Below, one piece after another: positions 1 to 4,687 of a stretch of 5,507 nucleotides of DNA. The number at the start of each line of letters is the position of its first letter. The stretch's first letter is position 1. The notes beneath the pieces were generated by a model. The model did no database searches, had not been told where the DNA came from, and worked only from the letters and a program-made list of their open reading frames with translations. The stretch covers positions 1-5,507 of the forward strand of contig JALUAR010000005.1 of NCBI GenBank assembly GCA_027050975.1, in the 5' to 3' direction. A program made the translations under genes and the position numbers. Source of the DNA: Thermodesulfovibrio sp. (GTDB lineage Bacteria > Nitrospirota > Thermodesulfovibrionia > Thermodesulfovibrionales > JdFR-85).

Positions 1-69
1 TTGTTGTACCAGTTCCTTAATGCGGGCTCTTACTTCCTCTGGCTTTGGGGCCTTCTTCTTTCTCTCCAT
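1..69 (-). CDS. Unrecognised protein, N-terminal 23 codons only (3' end outside window)
   Basis: An ATG at 69-67 opens a frame that stays open to the window edge and reads MERKKKAPKPEEVRARIKEL followed by VQQ. The peptide is highly charged, with a Lys/Arg-rich start and a probable amphipathic helix, and shows no hydrophobic signal segment, so the product is probably cytoplasmic. A strong Shine-Dalgarno GGAGG (80-76) sits 6 nt before the ATG, which is the main reason to accept the start. The gene lies 74 bp downstream of the NifU-like gene on the same strand and may share its transcript. No family can be assigned from 23 residues. Its translation may be controlled by the hairpin at 71-120, which contains the Shine-Dalgarno site. 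Confidence 0.65.
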   Translation of the reverse strand, partial: MERKKKAPKPEEVRARIKELVQQ

Positions 70-70
70 T

Positions 71-120
71 GTCCACCTCCTGTGTTTTCGTAGTTTAACA
101 ATTTACACAGTTTGGTGGAC
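71..120 (-). promoter_or_regulatory. Interrupted hairpin covering the ribosome binding site of the gene starting at 69
   Basis: Read as minus-strand RNA, bases 120-114 (GUCCACC) pair with 77-71 (GGUGGAC), and 110-105 (CUGUGU) pair with 85-80 (ACACAG). The two helices of 7 and 6 bp are separated by a small 3/2 internal loop and closed by a 19-nt A/U-rich loop. The 3' strand overlaps the Shine-Dalgarno GGAGG (80-76) and ends one base before the ATG at 69. The pairing is directly visible. A role in hiding the ribosome site is inferred. A chance fold is possible, though two stacked helices over the site make it less likely. Confidence 0.45.
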
Positions 121-143
121 AGCCCCTTTTTGGAATACCCCAA

Positions 144-371
144 TTAAACAGCCTCTACAGCCTTAACCTCTGGAATATCCTGCTTTAGTGTTGCCTCTAT
201 ACCACCTTTAAGAGTCATTATTGACATCGGACAAGTGCCACAGGCACCTACAAGCTTAACCTTTACAACATTGTCTTCTGTTATCTCTACAAGTTCAACA
301 TCTCCTCCGTCTCTCTGCAGAGCCGGTCTTATTCTGTTGATTACCTCTTCTACTTTGTTTCTGTCAAGCAT
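144..371 (-). CDS. NifU-like C-terminal domain protein (Fe-S cluster scaffold/carrier)
   Basis: A 75-residue stand-alone NifU C-terminal (Nfu-type) domain. It carries the family hallmarks RDGGDVELV near residues 20-28 and the cluster-ligating motif GACGTCP with Cys44 and Cys47, followed by the usual MTLKGGIE helix at 53-59. Proteins of this family bind a [4Fe-4S] or [2Fe-2S] cluster at a dimer interface through the CxxC pairs and pass it to apo-proteins in the cytoplasm. The length matches the single-domain form: no IscU-like or A-type domain is attached. A TTG at 377 would add two residues, but it lies only 3 nt from the AGGAGG (386-381). The ATG at 371, at 9 nt, is the better start. The stop is TAA at 146-144. 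The gene has its own predicted promoter and a possible FNR-type site upstream. Family assignment is firm; the client proteins are unknown. Confidence 0.93.
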   Translation of the reverse strand: MLDRNKVEEVINRIRPALQRDGGDVELVEITEDNVVKVKLVGACGTCPMSIMTLKGGIEATLKQDIPEVKAVEAV

Positions 372-380
372 CAGCAAAAA

Positions 381-386
381 CCTCCT
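381..386 (-). promoter_or_regulatory. Ribosome binding site of the NifU-like gene; decides the start
   Basis: AGGAGG on the minus strand, within an A/T-rich leader. It lies 9 nt from the ATG at 371 and 3 nt from the upstream in-frame TTG at 377, so the ATG is preferred. Confidence 0.8.
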
Positions 387-415
387 TTTTATTATAGTTC
401 TTTCTCTGTAAATGT

Positions 416-424
416 ATTATAACA
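416..424 (-). promoter_or_regulatory. Extended -10 promoter for the NifU-like gene
   Basis: On the minus strand 424-416 reads TGTTATAAT, a perfect TATAAT preceded by the extended TGn motif. The predicted transcription start is near 409, giving a leader of about 38 nt before the ATG at 371. No good -35 hexamer is seen at the expected distance, which fits an extended -10 or activator-dependent promoter. A second TATAAT on the same strand at 396-391 lacks the TGn extension and would start transcription almost at the ribosome site, so it is less likely. Confidence 0.5.
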
Positions 425-443
425 AACTCTGTAGACTGAGATA

Positions 444-457
444 ATGATGTAAATCAT
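444..457. promoter_or_regulatory. FNR/CRP-family-like operator upstream of the NifU-like gene
   Basis: The 14-bp palindrome ATGATGTAAATCAT has the form TGAT-N4-ATCA, the core of the FNR consensus TTGAT-N4-ATCAA with one mismatch in each outer position. Its centre (450.5) falls at about -41.5 from the start predicted by the -10 element at 421-416, the classic class II activation position. The match and spacing are seen in the sequence. Binding by an FNR/CRP-family regulator is inferred. Confidence 0.4.
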
Positions 458-469
458 AAACCGAAGAAT

Positions 470-1309
470 TCATACCTTTAGATGTGGAACGAAGCCATAA
501 CTTTTGTAAATCTTCTGTGCCTCATCAGAGAGTATAAAGTTGATGAACTTATCAGCATTTTCGGGATTAGGCGCATTGTTGAGTTTTGTAATGTAATAAT
601 TCACCCTGTTTCTCTGATCTATCCGTTCCCCTGGTTCTATTACATCAATCTCCAGCCCTTGTCTTTCAGCATACACAGCCTCTGTTGCCCATACAGGCCC
701 CACATCAACGGTGCCTTTCCGCAGCCTTAGAGGTGTTTCTCTGTGATGAACTATGGTGAAGATGGTTGTGCCCTCAGCCCTCTTTTCCTCCATAATCCGA
801 TGCACCAGAGCCTTGCCTCCTGCACGTTCATACATATCAATTATATATTTGGTAATGTCTTCCATTGCACCGGGCTGTGAGATTATTATGTCGTCTCTGC
901 CAAGGTCCCGGACTGATTTGATTCCTTTGGGGTTGCCTTTGACTGTCATGAGGACTATTCTGTTATGGAGATACACGTGATATGAGGTGATGAGATCGAG
1001 CCTCCGGAGTTCTGCCATTGCATCTTCTGTTACAGCGGTATAGACATCCGGGTTTCCGGGTATGAGTCTGCTCTTAAAAAGGGCGCCTCCGGAGATGATC
1101 TGCTTAAGCTCCAGCCCTGGAGGCAGGGTTTCGTAAAATATCTTTTTAACCTCGGGATGCTTCTTCTGGAATGTCCTGAGGAGTTCATCCATTACCATAA
1201 ACTGATTTCCCGCCATGAAGAGGACAAGGTCAGCCTCATCAATTATCTCAAGGTTATGAAGGTCATCTCCCCTTGTAGGCGGTATCTCCGGGTATGCCTT
1301 TTCTGCCAT
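470..1309 (-). CDS. ModA/TupA-like substrate-binding protein without a signal peptide
   Basis: A 279-residue protein resembling type 2 periplasmic binding proteins of the molybdate/tungstate/oxyanion group. Visible features are a first beta strand and phosphate-loop-like helix start (EADLVLFMAGNQF, 25-37), NPDVYTAVTEDAM (86-98), the inter-lobe segment NRIVLMTVKGNPKGI (116-130), the second-lobe motif IIISQPGAMEDITKY (141-155), VDVGPVWATEA (201-211) and the closing ADKFINFILSDEAQKIY (252-268). Unlike exported binding proteins, the N-terminus (MAEKAYPEIPPTRGDDLHNL) is polar, with no hydrophobic core and no lipobox, so the mature-like protein begins almost at once and is probably cytoplasmic. The ATG at 1309 has GGAGG (1320-1316) at 6 nt, so a missed upstream signal peptide is unlikely. 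The stop is TGA (472-470). No permease or ATPase gene is adjacent. Possible roles are intracellular oxyanion binding, storage or sensing. The ligand is not established. Confidence 0.8.
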   Translation of the reverse strand: MAEKAYPEIPPTRGDDLHNLEIIDEADLVLFMAGNQFMVMDELLRTFQKKHPEVKKIFYETLPPGLELKQIISGGALFKSRLIPGNPDVYTAVTEDAMAELRRLDLITSYHVYLHNRIVLMTVKGNPKGIKSVRDLGRDDIIISQPGAMEDITKYIIDMYERAGGKALVHRIMEEKRAEGTTIFTIVHHRETPLRLRKGTVDVGPVWATEAVYAERQGLEIDVIEPGERIDQRNRVNYYITKLNNAPNPENADKFINFILSDEAQKIYKSYGFVPHLKV

Positions 1310-1344
1310 AAATCACCTCCGGGGCTTGTGGTTTGGATAGATGC

Positions 1345-1350
1345 ATTATA
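1345..1350 (-). promoter_or_regulatory. Probable -10 element for the binding-protein gene
   Basis: A perfect TATAAT on the minus strand, 35 bp before the ATG at 1309, with a predicted start near 1338. No convincing -35 hexamer is seen at 16-18 bp, so this is a moderate call. It lies in the divergent region shared with the reductase gene. Confidence 0.4.
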
Positions 1351-1377
1351 CTACAGATTAATTCTGTTATGGTAGAG

Positions 1378-1406
1378 TTGGAAAAAAAGAGGATAAGAGT
1401 TATAAT
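1378..1406 (+). promoter_or_regulatory. Sigma-70-type promoter for the thiol reductase-pgi run
   Basis: TTGGAA at 1378-1383, a 17-bp spacer and a perfect TATAAT at 1401-1406. Transcription would start near 1413, leaving a leader of about 29 nt before the ATG at 1442. The -35 matches TTGACA at four of six positions. The facing minus-strand -10 (1350-1345) is about 28 bp away, so the two promoters are back to back and could be jointly regulated. Confidence 0.55.
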
Positions 1407-1430
1407 GAATATTAACACTTATAATTTTGA

Positions 1431-1435
1431 GGAGG
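1431..1435 (+). promoter_or_regulatory. Ribosome binding site that sets the start of the thiol reductase
   Basis: GGAGG lies 6 nt before the ATG at 1442. An in-frame TTG at 1427 would place this site inside the coding region, so the ATG is the real start and the extra five residues (MRRAY) are not translated. Confidence 0.85.
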
Positions 1436-1441
1436 GCTTAT

Positions 1442-3058
1442 ATGGAACCTGTTCTTACGGATGATGTCAAAGAAGTATTGAAAAAAGAGTTTGCTTCTCT
1501 GAAAAGGGATGTTCGCCTTCTTCTTTTTACAAAAAGTGGTGTCAATGACAAATTTAATGAATATGCAAAAAAACTCTGCAGAGAATTGTCAAAGCTGAGT
1601 CATAGAATAGATTATAAGCATCACCGGGCAGATAGCAAAGAGGCAAAAAGGTATGATATTACCACATCTCCTGTTCTCATAATAAATCCCGGAGAGTATG
1701 ACATCCGATTCCTTGGAGCACCTGCAGGTGAGGAGGGGAGGTCACTGATTGCTGCAATCGTTATGGTATCTCATGGTCAAGGCATGCTGGCGGAAGAGTC
1801 AAGAAAACGGTTGAAAGAACTGGATGAACAGAGAGAGGTGATGGTATTTGTCAGTCCAACCTGTCCTTACTGTCCCCAGCAGGTAGGTTATGCCGTTTCT
1901 GCTGCTGTAGAGCAGCCTGAGAAGGTATCCGTCCGGATTGTGGAGATTTATGAAAACAGGGTCCTTGCCGAGCGATTCTCTGTGGTTTCTGTTCCACAGA
2001 CTGTGGTTAACGGAAACATAGTGGCAACAGGGCTTCAGCCGGAGGAGGTCTTTGTTGATTCCCTCTTTAGCGGAGCCCCTGTAGAGATGAAACTTCCTTC
2101 TGTTAGGAGGGGAGTCATAAAGAGGGATCTTGTAATTGTAGGAGCAGGTCCGGGAGGGCTTACCACAGCAATATACGCAGAAAGGGCAGGCCTTAGTACC
2201 ATTGTGCTTGAGAGGGCAAATATAGGTGGTCAGGTGGCTGTTACACCGGTTGTGGAGAACTATCCTGGTTATACCCGGATTCCAGGTAAGGTATTAATGG
2301 ATATGATGGCTCAGCAGGCACTTCAGTACACGGAGATCCACCAGGGTGAAGAGGTGCTGGAGATTAAAAGAACCAGGAAGGGGCTTTTCAATATCAAGAC
2401 AACAGCCAATAAATATCAGGCAAAGGCAGTGGTATTGGCTACTGGTGCGGAACACAAAAGGCTCGGGGTGCCCGGAGAAAAGAGGTTCTTTGGTAGAGGA
2501 GTAAGTTATTGCGCTACATGTGACGGGTATTTCTTCCGTGACGGCAAAAAAGTGATTATGGTCGGAGGAGGAAACTCTGCTGTTACCGAGGCGCTTTATC
2601 TGGAAAGCATCGGAGTGGATGTAACCCTCGTTCACAGAAGGCAGACCCTGAGGGCAGAGGCACGACTGCAGGAGAACCTGAAAGAGAGAAGAATTCCCGT
2701 TCTGTATAATACAGTGGTTGAGGAGATCATGGGAGAGGCAGTGGTTAATGCAGTCCGTTTAAGGGATCTGAAGAAGGACAGATCCTATATCATGGATGTT
2801 GACGGGGTCTTTATTGCGATAGGTTATGAGCCTGTGAACGGCCTTGCCAAACAGATTGGTCTTAAACTCACTGAAGAGGGCTATATAGTGGTGGATGAAA
2901 GACAGAGGACCTCGATGCCAGGGGTCTATGCAGTGGGAGATGTTACAGGCGGTATAAAGCAGATCGTTACGGCAGTCTCGCAGGGCTCTGTTGCTGCAAT
3001 TACCGCCTTTGAGGATTTGATGAGTCCTTACTGGAAAGGAAAGGGTGACATGTTTTGA
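1442..3058 (+). CDS. AhpF-architecture FAD-dependent thioredoxin/peroxiredoxin reductase (tandem thioredoxin folds plus TrxB-like core)
   Basis: A 538-residue cytoplasmic flavoprotein that should move electrons from NAD(P)H through FAD and two disulfides to an N-terminal dithiol, and then to a peroxiredoxin or other partner. Residues 1-120 form a first thioredoxin-like fold with no CxxC. Residues 125-215 form a second, with CPYC at 141-144 and the cis-proline segment SVPQT (183-187). From 228 a TrxB-like core follows: FAD-binding GAGPGG (234-239), GGQV (262-265), ENYPG (272-276), redox-active CATC (357-360), nucleotide-binding GGGNSA (375-380), HRR at 398-400 with R404, and the C-terminal FAD motif VYAVGD (495-500). 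Domain order and length match E. coli AhpF (521 residues). However, the HRR...R cluster is the NADPH-recognition set of thioredoxin reductase, absent from NADH-using AhpF. The start is ATG after GGAGG; the stop is TGA (3056-3058). pgi follows after 30 bp. No ahpC-type peroxiredoxin gene is in the window, so the partner is unknown and trxB or ahpF would both be loose names. Confidence 0.9.
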   Translation: MEPVLTDDVKEVLKKEFASLKRDVRLLLFTKSGVNDKFNEYAKKLCRELSKLSHRIDYKHHRADSKEAKRYDITTSPVLIINPGEYDIRFLGAPAGEEGRSLIAAIVMVSHGQGMLAEESRKRLKELDEQREVMVFVSPTCPYCPQQVGYAVSAAVEQPEKVSVRIVEIYENRVLAERFSVVSVPQTVVNGNIVATGLQPEEVFVDSLFSGAPVEMKLPSVRRGVIKRDLVIVGAGPGGLTTAIYAERAGLSTIVLERANIGGQVAVTPVVENYPGYTRIPGKVLMDMMAQQALQYTEIHQGEEVLEIKRTRKGLFNIKTTANKYQAKAVVLATGAEHKRLGVPGEKRFFGRGVSYCATCDGYFFRDGKKVIMVGGGNSAVTEALYLESIGVDVTLVHRRQTLRAEARLQENLKERRIPVLYNTVVEEIMGEAVVNAVRLRDLKKDRSYIMDVDGVFIAIGYEPVNGLAKQIGLKLTEEGYIVVDERQRTSMPGVYAVGDVTGGIKQIVTAVSQGSVAAITAFEDLMSPYWKGKGDMF

Positions 3059-3088
3059 TGGAAAAATCTGCGTTATCAGGAGGTCAAT

Positions 3089-4432
3089 ATGCTTTCGCTG
3101 AATTTTGCAAATGTTATGGATGAGGTTATCGGAGACAAGGGCCTGACCGAGAGAGAGATTGAGGATCTCAGGCCTCGCATCACTGATGCACTGAAACAGA
3201 TCAGAGATCGGAAGTGGGAAGAACTCGCCTTTCTTGATCTTCCCGAGCAGGATACCGAGAAGATTAAAGATCTGGCAGTTAAAATAAAGAATGACTCCGA
3301 GAACTTTCTGCTTTTGGGAATTGGTGGTTCGGCTCTGGGGCCAAGGGCTATCGTCGAGGCGCTGAGTCCGTTGCATAATTTGAGGAAGAAGCCTCGTATT
3401 TTTATTTATGACAATGTTGATCCCAGGACTCTGTCTGCTATACTCTCCGTCATAGACCTTAAGAAGACAACAGTGAATGTGATAACAAAGTCAGGCAGTA
3501 CAGCAGAGACCGCTGCATCTTTTATGATTCTATGGGAGGAGATGGAAAAGCTCCTTGGCAAGGATAAGGCAAAGAGGTTTATTGCCACGACAGATCCGGA
3601 AAAGGGGAACCTCAGAGAGATTGTCAGGAGATTTCAGCTTGACTCCCTTGAGATTGCCCCCGGTGTGGTTGGCAGATACTCTGTGCTCAGTCCTGTGGGG
3701 CTTCTCACGGCAGAGGTGATAGGAGTGGACTCAAAGGAACTGCTGAAGGGAGCAAGAGACGTTAGAGAGAGATGCCTTGAAGAGGAAGTCTGGAAGAATC
3801 CTGCAATGATACTGGCATCTGCGCTTTATCTGCTTGGTACCAAAAGCGGAAGAACAATAGATGTCTTTATTCCTTATGCCGATGGCCTTAAATCCTTTTC
3901 CGAGTGGTTCTGCCAGCTCTGGGCAGAAAGCCTTGGAAAGCTTGGTCTCGGGCTTACTCCTTATCCTTCCGTTGGTACAACCGACCAGCACTCCCAGTTG
4001 CAGTTATGGATGGAAGGACCGGAGGATAAGGTCGTTATCTTCCTAAGGGTTGAGGACTATGGAGCAGACATGAAGATTCCCCTTGTCTTTGAGGATATGG
4101 AAGGGTTGAATTATCTCTCAGGTCACACCCTTTCGGAGCTTATAAAGGCGGAAGAGGAGGCTACAGAGCTTTCCCTTGCCAAGGCATCAAGGCCGAACCT
4201 TACCGTTCATATTCCTGCAATCGATCCTTATCATCTTGGTCAGATCTTCATGTTTTTTGAAATCGTTACTGCCCTTGTGGGCTTTCTCTTTGGAATAAAC
4301 CCATTTAATCAGCCAGGAGTGGAGGAAGGGAAAAACTTTACTTACGGAATGATGGGGAAGAAGGGGTATGAAGAAAAGAGAAAAGTGGTGGAGGAGGCGA
4401 GGGAGAAAAAACTCTGCTGGACTTTACGCTAA
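3089..4432 (+). CDS. pgi: Glucose-6-phosphate isomerase
   Basis: A 447-residue phosphoglucose isomerase that interconverts glucose 6-phosphate and fructose 6-phosphate in glycolysis and gluconeogenesis in the cytoplasm. The SIS folds are marked by GIGGSALGP (77-85) and the sugar-phosphate-binding TKSGST (133-138). Family active-site residues are present: Arg196 in VGRYSVLSP, Glu280 in WAESLGK, His301 in GTTDQHSQ, and Lys415 in the C-terminal signature NPFNQPGVEEGK (404-415). The length matches the short bacterial form (about 450 residues, as in Bacillus) rather than the ~550-residue E. coli form, so this is not a truncation. AGGAGG (3078-3083) lies 5 nt before the ATG, and the stop is TAA (4430-4432). 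It sits 30 bp after the reductase on the same strand, with no terminator or clear promoter between them, so co-transcription is likely. The pairing with a thiol reductase is not a standard one, and no metabolic link is shown. Confidence 0.97.
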   Translation: MLSLNFANVMDEVIGDKGLTEREIEDLRPRITDALKQIRDRKWEELAFLDLPEQDTEKIKDLAVKIKNDSENFLLLGIGGSALGPRAIVEALSPLHNLRKKPRIFIYDNVDPRTLSAILSVIDLKKTTVNVITKSGSTAETAASFMILWEEMEKLLGKDKAKRFIATTDPEKGNLREIVRRFQLDSLEIAPGVVGRYSVLSPVGLLTAEVIGVDSKELLKGARDVRERCLEEEVWKNPAMILASALYLLGTKSGRTIDVFIPYADGLKSFSEWFCQLWAESLGKLGLGLTPYPSVGTTDQHSQLQLWMEGPEDKVVIFLRVEDYGADMKIPLVFEDMEGLNYLSGHTLSELIKAEEEATELSLAKASRPNLTVHIPAIDPYHLGQIFMFFEIVTALVGFLFGINPFNQPGVEEGKNFTYGMMGKKGYEEKRKVVEEAREKKLCWTLR

Positions 4433-4464
4433 ATTTATGAGCTGCCAGATTTATATTATCGAAT

Positions 4465-4480
4465 CCTGTGAACCTGTGAA
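4465..4480. repeat. Tandem 8-bp direct repeat
   Basis: CCTGTGAA occurs twice back to back, at 4465-4472 and 4473-4480, about 30 bp after the pgi stop and 10 bp before the inverted-repeat element. The second copy also contributes to a weak 5-bp hairpin (AACCT 4471-4475 with AGGTT 4482-4486). There is no T-run after it, so it is not a standard terminator. No function is evident. Confidence 0.6.
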
Positions 4481-4489
4481 AAGGTTGCA

Positions 4490-4627
4490 AAGGGGTGGTA
4501 TGATGGAGTCTTGCACATCATTCTCGGCGGACATCCCTGTCCGCCTCCGAGGGAATTTTTCAACTCACCCTCCAGGTGAGTTTTATGAAAAATTCAAATC
4601 CGTTCAGACTCCATCATACCACCCCTT
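4490..4627. repeat. 138-bp structured inverted-repeat element (MITE-like repeat or structured RNA)
   Basis: The outer arms 4490-4511 and 4606-4627 are perfect 22-bp reverse complements. Inside are two more hairpins. The first is an 8-bp GC-rich stem, GGCGGACA (4526-4533) with TGTCCGCC (4538-4545), around a TCCC loop, extendable by CTC/GAG (4523-4525 with 4549-4551) past a 3-nt bulge. The second pairs 4553-4562 with 4586-4595 (10 bp) and ACTCACC (4563-4569) with GGTGAGT (4575-4581), with a 4-nt bulge and a 5-nt loop. On paper it folds as a three-way junction. It lies wholly between genes, after pgi and before the nuclease. No transposase or clear target duplication is seen. Candidates are a non-autonomous mobile repeat, a BIME-like repeat, or a transcript-end or regulatory RNA structure. 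The pairing is certain; the identity is unknown. Confidence 0.8.
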
Positions 4628-4634
4628 CCAGCGA

Positions 4635-4664
4635 TTGTTCGTTATCGTACGATCTGGGCATAAT
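4635..4664 (+). promoter_or_regulatory. Weak candidate promoter for the nuclease gene
   Basis: TTGTTC (4635-4640), an 18-bp spacer and CATAAT (4659-4664), with a predicted start near 4671, just 17 nt before the TTG start codon. The -10 matches at five of six positions and the -35 at three. A 10-bp palindrome ATCGTACGAT (4644-4653) lies in the spacer and could be a repressor site or chance. Confidence 0.25.
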
Positions 4665-4687
4665 CTAATCCGGATAGTCGAAGGCCA

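Noticed and set aside
372..377. TTG at 377 as the start of the NifU-like gene
   Set aside because: It is only 3 nt from the AGGAGG, while the ATG at 371 has good 9-nt spacing.
482..1375. Three short plus-strand open frames (482-730, 753-980, 1157-1375)
   Set aside because: All are antisense to the binding-protein gene or run into the divergent promoter region, and none shows a domain or ribosome site.
1427..1441. TTG at 1427 as the start of the thiol reductase
   Set aside because: It would place the ribosome site GGAGG inside the coding sequence. The ATG at 1442 is correctly spaced from it.
2759..3376. Minus-strand open frame of 205 codons opposite the reductase/pgi junction
   Set aside because: It lies antisense to two well-supported genes, has no recognisable domain, and crosses the ribosome site and start of pgi. 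It is a shadow of the coding strands.
4553..4600. Factor-independent terminator for pgi formed by the second internal hairpin
   Set aside because: The stem is long, but it is A/T-rich at its base, bulged, and not followed by a T-run, so it does not fit a canonical terminator.
4461..4630. CRISPR array or attachment site
   Set aside because: There is one tandem 8-bp repeat and one inverted-repeat unit. No regularly spaced direct repeats, integrase gene or tRNA end are present.
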